Assembly (NCBI RefSeq): GCF_016859285.1
Contig: NC_053400.1
Span: 17,959,046-18,023,045 of the forward strand
Direction of reading: 5' to 3'
DNA: 64,000 nt
DNA from: Xiphias gladius
Taxonomy: Eukaryota > Chordata > Actinopteri > Istiophoriformes > Xiphiidae
Shown: positions 11,673 through 22,481 of the stretch, piece by piece
Layout of the letters: each line of letters opens with the position of its first letter
How positions within the stretch are numbered: the first letter of the stretch is position 1
Notes under the pieces: model-generated
What the model was told of the DNA's origin: nothing
The model's database searches: none
What the model saw: the letters and a program-made list of their open reading frames with translations, nothing else
Position numbers and translations under genes: made by a program

Positions 11673-13004
11673 ATACAAGCACACATAAAATAATGTCAGC
11701 ATTTTGAAAAACAATACCTTCATACATAATGCAGACTATTTAAAAAAAAAAAAACATGCTTTTCAGTTATCTGTTTACATTCATGCAGATATTATTTTCC
11801 ATGCATATTAGAACTGGATGGTCCAAGGCCCCGTGCAGGAGTTTTCAGTTACAACGGCTAATTAAAACTCTAGGATAAACTTTGTCATTTTTTTCCCAAC
11901 ATATGTACTGGTGGTGAAGCAAAGCAGTGTTATAGTGTTTGTTATATTTTTATTGTTTCACATCAAGCATCCATGGAAGGTGAAACTCCACGTGTCCATA
12001 TTAAATGTGACAGAATTTCAGAGGTTTGAAAGGAAATATTAAGTGTTGTTTAATTTGAATACAGTCCAATTTTGAACCTGTTTCCTGCCACAGCTTTGCC
12101 AATCTTGCCATCTGAAACAGCACAGTGTACAGCCTTGTGGTAGTAACCTTTATCACCCACCTGATGGCCTTATAGCATTCTCTTGTGTACTTGCTTTTGT
12201 GGTCGCAACCACAGGGACATAACAGCTCCAGATCTCCCCGTGGAGGATGAAATGGTTTGGCTGTTGAATTTCATCCATGAAGTTGGATGGTTGCGGATTG
12301 CTCTGCATTCCTGTCATCTTTCCTATGATCCCCATTCAACCATTACTCAGACACTTTTGGATATTATCTATTGATCTACATGTCAGACCCTTCTCTGTAA
12401 ACTAGCAGACACATCTGTAGCTTGAATTGCAAGATACAGCCAGACTGAAACTTCTTACCTTAAATTTGTAAAATTTTAAGTCAGGTAGACTACACAGGAA
12501 GAATTGTCTCTATATCTTGGTTGAAAACATGGACTGTTTTGGTAACAGAATAGGATAACACTATATTGATATTAATATAATATTAATGCTGTAATTATGT
12601 CATTATCTATGACTATACAGGTTCTCTGGGTCATTTGTGTGTCTATGTGTGCGTGTGTGTGTGTGTGTGTATGTGTGTTTGAGTCACTGTCATTGTAGAT
12701 TTTGGTCATGTAACTTATATTTTCTCTTGTTTTGATGTTATACATTCTGGTCAAAAATAACAACATATAGAAGAAAGTTAACTTGCATAAATATGCTGAA
12801 CCAAAAAAAGAAAAAAAAACTGTCTACATAAAGTTACTTTTCAAAGGAGGTCTATGCTTTGTAAAAGCCAGGCAAGTGTACTGAGTCATGGGAAAACACG
12901 TGCTCCACGATTGTCCCTGCTCCAGGAGCACCCCTATATTCCTGGATGGGTTTATGGGACCACCGGACTGAAAGGTACCCAAAATGACAACAAATGCTGT
13001 GTTG

Positions 13005-13240
13005 TTTTGTGTCACTTTATGATTGTTTTGCAGCTCTGTGGTCATTTTGCATATGTTCTTAGAAGTTGTTTTCAACCCTATGTGTTATGTGTTATGTTTT
13101 GTGTCTCTTTGAGACCATTTTGCGTCAATTTGTGGTCGTTTTGTGTCTCTATTTGATCATTTTTCGTCTGTAGTCATTTTGAGTTTCTTTGTGGTTCCTT
13201 GCCTACCTTTGTGGTCGTTTTGTGTATTTTAACTTTGTTC
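13005..13240. repeat. degenerate minisatellite (ttttgtgtctctttgtggtc units)
   Basis: Several imperfect head-to-tail units of about 20-24 bases follow one another: ttgttttgtgtcactttatg, ttttgcagctctgtggtcat, ttttgtgtctctttgagacc, ttttgcgtcaatttgtggtc, gttttgtgtctctatttgat, and further decayed units. It has no coding potential. Confidence 0.75.
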
Positions 13241-13329
13241 TATGACTTTCAACCAAAAAACATTAACAGTCACTGCTAGTGATTGAATCTGTTACCTGCA
13301 AAATAATACGTTTCGCATGATCAACCTTA

Positions 13330-13560
13330 CGTATTTTTGGTGTTTAGAGGCCACATTTTCGAGACTAGCTCGTGTCGCCTATGTGTCCCGTACTGAATTC
13401 TCCGCTGGTGACCCATCTCCAGCGCCTTGTAGTATCTCCGGCTCCCCCCACAGTCCTGCCGTTGCTGCCGAAGTTACCATTAGCAACTGGGCAGCGCCCG
13501 GCTCAACACTCACCGCAGCTGCTGATGTCCTGGTCAATACAGTAGGTAGATAACCTTACA
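13330..13560 (+). promoter_or_regulatory. candidate gfod2 promoter / non-coding first exon
   Basis: A GC- and CpG-richer block in otherwise AT-rich DNA, about 2 kb upstream of the first gfod2 coding exon. A gtaggt at about 13540 could serve as a donor, and an acceptor (tttttacag) sits at about 15471 before the coding exon. The exact first exon is unresolved. Confidence 0.3.
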
Positions 13561-14332
13561 TTTCACCACGGATTGTCATTTTAGCGCTTTTAAAGACGGT
13601 CGGACACATTAACTTCAGATATTAACTCTGTAAGGTACGTACGTTTGTCGCGAGTTTTTTAACTGGCTTTGCGGCTGTCTGGCCGGCTAGCTGAACGTGC
13701 TAGCTAACGTTATCAATAACCTGAGTTTCGAGCAGCTGAGAAGAGCTAGCTTAGTGTGTGGGAGCCTTAGCTATCCGGAGTACATAACCAACACAGGCCT
13801 TTGTTGGGTAAAGAGGGGCCACTTTCTCCCAGGTTTGTGTTACCGTAATAATTTACGCCAATGCCCAACTATTATTGATCTCAACAGCGACAATTTGGTG
13901 TGGCTGGGCTTTGTTATCAGACCAGCCGACAGCAGTACAGCACGGCAAGGTCACTTTTCAGTGATGTGTGTGTGTGTGAGAGAGAGACAGAGAGTGAGAG
14001 AGAGAGAGGTGTCAGTTGCTGCCAGCCTGGTAAATGTATGTTTGTTTGACTACGGTGTTTTAACCCTGGCTACATAGGTAATGCAGGTGCACAGGCACAC
14101 ACACGCCTCTATCAGTCTGTTGTACAGTCATGGCTACAGGGAGACAAGTGAGGCACAGAGTCAGCTCCTGCCAGCCACTACTCCAACATTAACATCAGCT
14201 CTTCTCACATAAATACATGTTTATAATATTGTAATTATTTGCCCGACCTCATTAGTGCTCAGCAAAGAAAGCGCAGCTTATATTAGCTTTCAGCTACAAG
14301 GACTTCTCAAAAAAACAAATAATACTGTGTAA

Positions 14333-14715
14333 AGCTGAAACGATTAATCGTTTCATCTTTTCAACGATATCGATTAATTGGCTGATTGTTTTTTTCAGTT
14401 GATAAATTAATGGTTTTGTCCATAAAATGCCAGAAAGTAGTGGAAAATACCAGTTCTAATTTCTCATAGACTAATGTGACATCTTCAAATGTCTTGTTTT
14501 TTTCAATTGACAATCCAAAACCCAAAGATATTCAGTTTGCTATCATGTATGACAAAGAAAAGGATCAAATCCTCACATTTGAGAAGCTAGAAACAGCAAA
14601 TATGACATTTTGCTTTAAAAATGACTTAAAATGATTATTTGATTATCAAAATAGTTGCTGATTAGTTTTCTTACTACTGGCTAATCAATTAATGAGCTAA
14701 TTGTTGCAGCTCTAA
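14333..14715 (-). repeat. fish 'gattaatcg' palindromic-end repeat, copy 1
   Basis: The ends are rich in attaatcg and gctgaaacgattaatcgt / ctaattgttgcagctctaat words. The middle carries cccaaagatattcagtttgc and aatcctcacatttgagaagc, the reverse of the block atgtgaggatttgctgc found in other copies. I know this as an abundant teleost short element. At least eight more copies lie in this window. Confidence 0.7.
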
Positions 14716-15594
14716 TACTGTGGGCAGGTGCTCCCACCACACAAGCCAACTGTAGTCAAACGACAATTACATGGATGACTGAAATCCACACAGCAGTTAC
14801 AGGTCAATAGAGTTAGATTAAAAAAAAAACATCAAAGGTAAGTGGATAGTTGGGAGGGCCTCAGGCGAGCTGAGCTGCACAGTATTTCATATTTAAGTTA
14901 GTGAACAAGTAGCACTGGGTCAAGAATGAACATTATGTAATGTAATTATATAAATTGTTGATAAAATCACTGTTACAAAAATGCCACTAAATTAGTGTTT
15001 AACCAGGTTAAGGTCATACACATAGAGAGATAAATTACACTTGCTACAGAGGTAAAGATGACGTTTACTTTTGTTGGGTGTGGAAAATCTGAGGAATGGC
15101 ATGTTAACTATGTAGCAGGACACAGTGTAAGTGGCTGTCAGAGACTGCTGATAAGAAGAACTGGTCCAAACTTCCAGCAGACATGTTTGTCCTGTTTGTC
15201 GGTACAGTCACTAGGAGTTGGGAGACAAATCATTAATATAGATCTTGAGCCATGAGACAAGTTAGTGTCTGTAACTTGCTTGTTATGTCTTATCCTGGTC
15301 ATAAGTCAAACATTACAATAAAGAGCGTAAAATGATTTTGTGAAGTAATTTCAGAAATATGCATTTTGAAAGCTGCACTATTGTAACCCAGATTATTGTT
15401 GCATTAATGCATTAAACTGCAATTTTGTCAATGTCACCCAGCTTTAATAGTCTGTTCATTTATTTTTACAGGTAAACTCTTCCAAATTTTCAGACATAAG
15501 TAAAGGCCTTGACAGACAAGCAGATCATAGGCTTTTGGGATGTCAGTTAGGCTGGCCATGGTTCACACGTAAGGTCACAGTGAGTGGCACTGCC

Positions 15595-18271
15595 ATGTTG
15601 CCAGGAGTTGGGGTGTTTGGCACAGGGAGCACAGCCCGGGTGCTGGTCCCGTTGTTGAAAGCTGAAGGCTTTGAGGTTCATGCACTCTGGGGTCGAAGCG
15701 AGGAGGAAGCATGCTGCTTGGCAAAGGAGCTTGGCATCCCATTTCACACCAGCCGATCTGATGACGTCCTGCTGCACCAAGATGTCGATCTTGTTTGCAT
15801 CTATATTCCACCCTCAATGACGAGGCAGATTGCTGTCAAAGCGCTGGGTAAGAGGTCATAAATAAAAATACACTGTTACTAAAATTTTTCTCTTTTCCAG
15901 GCTGCCCTGTCCAAAAACCTTGAGATTTTGAGTGTTTAAATGCACATTTAAACTTGAAATTTTTACCGAGCCAAAAATAATGTAGCCAGTCCATCACAAG
16001 CTATAAAACATTAAAACAAACAGCATTGCAAAAAAAAAAGAGAGAGAGAAAATATTATTAATGGATATTAAGTAATAAACAGCAGATTTTTTTCCTTTAC
16101 AAAACAGAATGCAGAATTGGGTGTATGTGAATGATGACACTCAAATAAGTTTAGTTTTCTTCCTAAACATCAGGTCCAGGTCTTATATTCCAGTTTCCAC
16201 TGGCATAAATTGTATGAGCATCTGTGAACCTGACCCAGCTGGGTGTGGTAGGTCATCTTTGTAACATCTGAATTTTTTGACTGTGACGACAGTACTCCCC
16301 AAAGGATGCATATACTGAAAATGACTGGATTCTTCTGTAACATATTTCTTAGGGTTTATTCTTTAGATGTGATTAATGGTGATCATAGCCATGACCATGG
16401 GGAATGTATTTATCTGGGGGGGAACCAAAGCAAAACTTACAGACAAAAACTCGGAATTTGCCACATCTCACATGTGTCAGCAACACACTGAAGCAAACAT
16501 AATCAACATGCTGTCGTATCAGAGGAGAGTAGATCTATTAAGTTAACTTACTGTATCTGATGGAATTCCTGAGTGTTGACTTCAGCTTCCTGTTTTACTT
16601 GCAACTTCCTGAGTGTGTCCCCACCAAAGGACATATCCACGCCACTAATTCCAAAGGGTACTGAATGCTGCCGATCTCCATGTATAAAAAATACACACAC
16701 AGTCTGCTATCGCATGTGGTTACAGGAGAATATTGACTTTTTGTTTATGAATAACAAACCTAGTGAACTTGATTGTAATGCCATCTAAGGCCATCAGCTC
16801 CATTGTGTGCCTGAGCACTGAGACAGTTCACACCACGCCTTCAAATCATATGTAATGTACTATAACTTAAAAAACGAAACAGTATACACCCAGTTGACAT
16901 TTTAAAGGTACAAATAGCTAAAACAAATGCATTTCAATACAACAGCCGTGCAATACACTCTACCTTTTTTGTTGAAACTGTTTTAGGTAGGTGTTGAATC
17001 AGTGCTATGGTCAATTTCAAGGGTGCAAGTTTGTACTGAAAGCTGTTTCTAAAATTTAGTCTACTCTCAGTAATATAAACTGGTGTACCAACTGAGTATA
17101 TGTCAAGCCGAAATTGTGTGTAAAACTTAATAACTAAAGGCAGATAAAGAATCATAGTGAAGACGATGTTCGCCACCTTTACCTGCAACATAAAAGAATA
17201 ATTAAAAGAAGAAAAACAATTGTTTAACAAACAAAAATCAGGAAATGGTTTTATGTGGGAGTTTGAATCCCAAATTTAAAATTGCAGTAGTTTCATTGTC
17301 TTTACCTCAAATATCACTGAATTCAGTCGTATCTGAATAATAACCCCATATTTCTCTCTCTCTCTGCAGGTATAGGTAAGAATGTTGTGTGTGAGAAAGC
17401 TGCAACTGCTGTGGATTCATTCAAGATGGTGACTGCAGCCAGATACTACCCCCAGCTGCTCAGCATTATGGGTAATACCCTGCGCTTCCTGCCGGCTTTT
17501 GTTGCAATGCGCCAGCTGCTGGTGGAGGGATATGTTGGCGAAATGCAGGTGTGCGATGTCCGAGTCTACGGCCCAAGCCTCCTGGACCAGTCGTACGGCT
17601 GGACCTGTGAGGAGCTGATGGGAGGAGGTGGTCTACACACTGTCGGCTCTGCCATCATCGACCTTCTGAGTTACCTGACTGGTGCTCGAGCCCATCGTGT
17701 ACATGGCTTACTGCGGACCTTTGTGCAACAAAACGGTTTGATCCGAGGCATCCGCCGCGTCACCAGCGACGACTTTTGTTTTTTCCAAATGTTGATGGGG
17801 GGAACTGGGTCTAGCTCTGGTGGTGTGTGTTGCACTGTGACCCTGAACTTCAACATGCCAGGGTCATTTGTGCACGAGGTCATGGTAGTTGGATCCACTG
17901 GACGGCTGGTTGCCAGAGGGACAGAACTGTATGGGCAACGCAATGGGAGTAAAGGTGAGGAGCTGTTGCTAGGCGACAGTGGATGGGTGGGACCAGAGGT
18001 GAAAGAGATGCCCTTGCCTCACCTGCGGGGGCTGAGCTCCATGGTAAAGGCACTGAGACAGTCTTTTCAGGCTCACGAGGAGCGTAGGTCATGGGCACGA
18101 GGACCAGTTGCCATGGCACCAACATTTGAGGATGGCCTGTATGTGCAGACGGTGGTCGAGGCGGTGAAACGGTCCAGCTGTAGTGGAGAATGGGAGTGTG
18201 TTGAGATCATGAGCCAGGAGCCAGATCCGAATCACAACCTGTGTGAGGCTCTGCAGAGAAATAAGAACTAA
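15595..18271 (+). CDS. gfod2: glucose-fructose oxidoreductase domain-containing protein 2, 2 coding exons
   Basis: The exons are 15595-15847 and 17370-18271 (1155 nt, 384 residues; human has 385). The ATG at 15595 gives [20 protein letters not shown], the conserved N-terminus and Rossmann nucleotide-binding loop. The junction rebuilds [18 protein letters not shown]. Later landmarks are [57 protein letters not shown], the [19 protein letters not shown] block and the LCEALQRN tail. GFOD proteins belong to the Gfo/Idh/MocA fold, but the catalytic role of GFOD2 is unsettled; it has been linked to extracellular matrix assembly. Choice of GFOD2 over GFOD1 rests on overall match and on synteny with thap11. 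The frame is open upstream of this ATG to the acceptor near 15471, but no better ATG was found there. It has one 1.5-kb coding intron. Confidence 0.95.
16930..17060. repeat. partial copy of the palindromic 'aataaactgacagctgagtgta' element
   Basis: The words ttgttgaaactgttttaggt and aggtgttgaatcagtgctat match the inner part of the element seen whole at 21.56-21.93 kb. Only this portion is present, inside the gfod2 intron. Confidence 0.4.
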
Positions 18272-21088
18272 ATATATTTATACACCCAGTGCAACTACTA
18301 CATGTCTGACAAAACTGGGCTCTGAATGTTGCTCCTTTACTTCAGCTGCTTTGGCAGTTTTCATTACACATGACTACTCTGCATTTTCACATTCTTTCAC
18401 ATTTTGAACAGAATATTTTATTTTAGAGAATATAACTGTGTTGTGGATGTTTGTACCATCACAGTTGTTTGTACACTAAATTGTCATCCACAGCTCCATT
18501 ATTCCGATTCTCCACAGAAAATATTATAAAAGCGCTATATTAAGTTTAAGTGTGCCAGTATCTGCCATGCCAAAAAGTAGACGCAGTCCCTATTCTCACT
18601 GAAGCTGAAAGTCATGGAGTCGTGACTGCAAAGTGTCACCTGTTATTAAGACACCACACCTACGTCAAATATTGGCTGAGAGCAAAACTGCTTAGGACTC
18701 AAATCAACAAGTGAATGTCTGACCACAGCCTCTTTTTCCACTTCGAGGAGTTTGCCTGGATACATTAATGTCAAAAGCAAAATGCATAAAGTCCAAATAA
18801 GTACCTTATCCTTGCAGTTGGACGACAAGAACACACGTGTTCCTCAAGTATGCCGGATTATTTTTTTAATATTTCCCTTTTTTTTCTCTGAGTTTTTAGG
18901 TTTACATTATCAGAGCAGCGGCTGAAGTGTTTGCAAGAGTTGGATGTTACCATACTCCATGAAATGGTGGACTAGGCATCGGCACTGTCAATCCCAAAAC
19001 GTCCACAAGCATATACAGAATGTTTGGGTTCAGCACAGTTTGTCCAAGCTGTTAATTCGGACATTGTGAGGTTAAAATCTTACAGTAGGTTTACAGTCCA
19101 ACTAAGATAACATTTGGATCTCTATTGTATATAACATTTATATATTTATGAATAATTTGGTTTTAATGTATTCCCAACACCAATAGCACCTTGATCTGAA
19201 TGGAAGTGTTTACCTCAGACATAAATGTGATTATCAAAGCATGTTAAAGATTTGTATAACAAAATACTTTCACTTGTTGCAGTGTGATGATTCTGTCTGA
19301 ATTTGAATGATTCTCCAGTGGAGATCAACCTCTGTACAATTCAGAATAAGAATAATGGAGCTGTGTATATTTTTTTTTCCTAAATGTGTGATGATAAGCA
19401 TAAATTTAGATTGTTGAAAAGATTGCAAGAGGGGCTAGTAGGTTTTTTATGTTATGGCTTGCCGTGGCAAACAGAAGATACCAGGGATTGAGTAAAATAA
19501 GCTATATAGAGAACAGAATAATAAAAAGTCTGATTTGTAGCATTGACCCTCAAAATGCCCATATCTTAAAGTGGTACTTCATTATAAATTGATCTTTTGA
19601 GTATCACTCACACCCTATAAGCTAGAAAAGAGGCTATAAAAAATTTGTAGTTTCCTACTTGTTAAACTAGATTTCAGTAGTGACATGTTTTCATGGTATC
19701 AAAACCATCTAAACCCCTCAAACCACACCTGTCTCATCTCAGTATTTTCAGTCATAATTTCATCAAAATACCACTTCCAAATAAATACATTACTTCAAGA
19801 AGCTTCAAGGAGAGTGATAGTGCAACAAAGATTCCTTGTGTCCTAGTAATATTTTGGTTCGATGTTTACTGTTTGGAACAAACAGAACATATGTAAGGAC
19901 AGGGTTCGGAATGACCCCACCACCACCAGAGGGTTTAATAGGATTGTTTGGTCCATGTTTTCCACTGTCAAAGCTTGTCATCAATGGTCAACTATTTAAC
20001 CACTGAAACTGACTGTGAAAGAGGAAACTACCAACTTTCAACAGCTCCCTGTCAAGCTTACACAGAGGACAGATTATAGGTGGAGTAACACGTTAAATCT
20101 TTTTACATTAGCAGAAACAGGCTTGTCCTAGAAAGAGACCTTTTATTGATAAACTGTCAAAGTTTTAGATTCAAAGACTGAGTTTAAACTGTGTGTAAAA
20201 ACTTCGTTTACATGTGTTAACCATTGAAGTAATTTTATATGTTTTTACATGATTTTGTTTCATGCAATCCATGCATTAAAAAGTTATTACAGATGTTTGA
20301 ATCCAGAGGTCGGGGCCATCACCCTTACACCAGTCATCCTGAAACCTTGCTGATCCTTTCATTGAGTAGAACCACTGGATTTGATGTGCGTGAGAGTAGA
20401 AATGTGTGCCTCTGAAGCGTTCAGACAAAGAGGCAGAAGTGTTAAACAGTTTACGGTTGATGTAGTCACTCGCTGCATCTAAGTTCTGCTGAATATCCTA
20501 AAAAGAAAGATGGGGTGTACTGGTTTGATTTGATTGGTCTGCCCCCTTCTTAGAACCACGCAGGATTTGCAAATAAGGACACATACACGTTACACGCTTA
20601 CCTCACGCTATCCCAACAGTGCTTTACAAAAACCTTAAATCAAGTTTACATTAAGTGTCTCTAACACATTTGCCTGCAGGATGCTCCATAACCCACCACT
20701 ATTAAAATACATTCCAACCAATTTTTCACCGTCTCGTCAACACATGTTCTTGTTTTGTTTTTTTGCACTGATAACTGATAAAATGCCACCTATTTAAAAT
20801 GCAGTGTAATGCTTGTACCAGACAGTTCACTGCAAAAATGAATTTAACATTTGTCTGTTTAAGGAAGACTTTTTGTATTTATTTATGTCTTGGTGTGGAA
20901 AAAGTTTCCCTGCATTCATTCTGTTCAGTGTTTGTGTTTTCAGCCTGTGAATTTCTGTTTAAAGCTGTAATATTTATCATCTTTAGCTTTAGTGTTGTTT
21001 TAATTGATAAATAAGGCTTTTTGAGCACAATGTGTTGCATTTAAGTCGGGAAACTGTACTGTTAATCTGCCTGACAGATATTTCCTTT

Positions 21089-21094
21089 AATAAA
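21089..21094 (+). terminator. candidate polyadenylation signal AATAAA (gfod2?)
   Basis: AATAAA in tttaataaatacagttgt, followed by tctggtgtctttgctcagtc, a T/GT-rich element. If used by gfod2 it implies a 3' UTR of about 2.8 kb. Confidence 0.4.
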
Positions 21095-21558
21095 TACAGT
21101 TGTCTTCATCTGGTGTCTTTGCTCAGTCCTTGGTTTATTAATTCTTTTTAAAAAAAAAGTTCCAGTGTCTTTTGATAAGATATACAGTTCTTTACTGAGA
21201 TGACGATCCAACCAATAACTGTTCACAACATTTTTAAATTTTTAACATAATCCAGTATTTTGTAAATCAAATATTTTGGCCCAGGGCAGTTGTGTTCTAG
21301 ACAGAGATAGTAGCATGCTAATCTTCACGTATAGTCAGACTGAAGAACCACTTTTAAGTATCATGCAGTATGTTGCATCCTGTCTCCTCCCTCGTCTCCG
21401 TATAATCACTTTATCTCAACGGAAGCATTATGCTGCATTCATGTGGGAGTTACTGAATGACCAAATGCTGTTTGCTGGAAAGTATTGTTATGGTTTGATT
21501 GACTAACATTAGCCTTGTCTGAGAACTTTCTACATTTGCAGAAGCAAATAAGGATGAT

Positions 21559-21931
21559 ACACTCAGTTGGTGTTTTTTTTTACGTACATCTAACTGAAAA
21601 ATAATTGTTTTAGCGAGGTGTTGATTCAACTTTATGTCATGTTCAATTTTCCAGTATCGACTTTAGAATATAACCTTGTAAAATCTGTTATCTACCATCC
21701 TTAAAGAATAATATTAAAGGTGTCCATTTTTTATTTCCACAGGAGGTTACCAAAAGCACGACAAATTACACGCTTCCAAATTATAAATTTGAATCAACAT
21801 CTCTCTAAAACAAGTTCTACAAAAACTGAACATTGAACCATCACGAAGAGAAGATTTATTGCAGAACTGTTGTATTAGACTACATTAGTTTTAGGTAGGT
21901 GTACCCAATAAACTGACAGCTGAGTGTATAC
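21559..21931. mobile_element. short palindromic non-autonomous DNA transposon (MITE-like)
   Basis: The left end reads tacactcagttggtg and the right end reads ctgacagctgagtgta, which is its inverted partner. The inner parts also pair: gaggtgttgattcaac on the left against gaatcaacatctctct on the right. Length is about 373 bases, and a TA at each end fits a Tc1/mariner-type target. Partial relatives lie at 16.93-17.06 and 32.15-32.35 kb. Confidence 0.6.
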
Positions 21932-22265
21932 TGTTTGGGTTTGAAATTATAACAGAAAAAAAGGAAAACACATACATGATCGAGGTTATAATTTTTAAGT
22001 TTCATATTCATAAATCTTTTCTGCTTTACATAAAAAAGGGGGCATCACTTAGACTTATGAAATCTTGCACCAATAAGAGGGCTGTAAAAACTTTAAATGA
22101 GTGTATTGTGTTTAATGTGTTTACTTAACTTTATTCTGTTGTTTTATTTCTTTATTTTTATTTTTTTTTCCTCTTCTATTTCCTTCATATACATTCATAC
22201 ACTCAATAAAGTGAAGAAATAAAATAAAATTTAAAAAAAATAAAAAGCAGAAAGGGTGAGAAAAG

Positions 22266-22292
22266 GGACGTCAGACAGCCCGGATATGACGT
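22266..22292 (+). promoter_or_regulatory. two CRE/ATF-like motifs in the BED-gene upstream region
   Basis: ggacgtca at 22266-22273 and tgacgt at 22287-22292 lie about 200 bases before the first coding ATG, next to CpG-bearing sequence. The placement fits a housekeeping-type promoter. Function is inferred from motif only. Confidence 0.35.
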
Positions 22293-22481
22293 TTGCGGTA
22301 GCAAACATAGCTCGGCTAACTTAGCGCAGCAGCTAACACCGCTTATACTACTGTTACCATTAATTAAAAACTGATTCTGTAGAAAACTCAGAGCAGTGGA
22401 AAGTACACGGCCTCTTCATCTAACTTAGAGCTACCAAGCTGAGTATAAGCAGGACGTGATTTGGAACACATTGGCGAGCTA

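Larger units (their letters stand above)
10550..15594. other. thap11-gfod2 intergenic / divergent promoter region
   Basis: thap11 (minus) and gfod2 (plus) are transcribed away from each other. The stretch holds the thap11 promoter (10.55-10.95 kb), a fish repeat (11.0-11.7 kb), AT-rich unique sequence, a degenerate minisatellite (about 13.0-13.24 kb), GC-rich DNA at 13.35-13.55 kb likely belonging to a 5' exon of gfod2, and a second repeat at 14.3-14.7 kb. No other gene is seen. Confidence 0.5.
18272..22481. other. gfod2 3' UTR and flank to the BED-finger gene
   Basis: The stretch is AT-rich with no supported exon. The proximal part is probably gfod2 3' UTR. A good polyadenylation signal with GT-rich downstream sequence is at 21089; earlier cleavage is possible. 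A palindromic short element sits at 21.56-21.93 kb. The last 220 bases are CpG-richer and form the probable promoter of the downstream gene. Confidence 0.45.

Noticed and set aside
13697-14077. 126-codon plus-strand frame as a new gene
   Set aside because: It has no ATG-anchored domain, runs through a (GT)/(GA) stretch and shows no splice or homology support.
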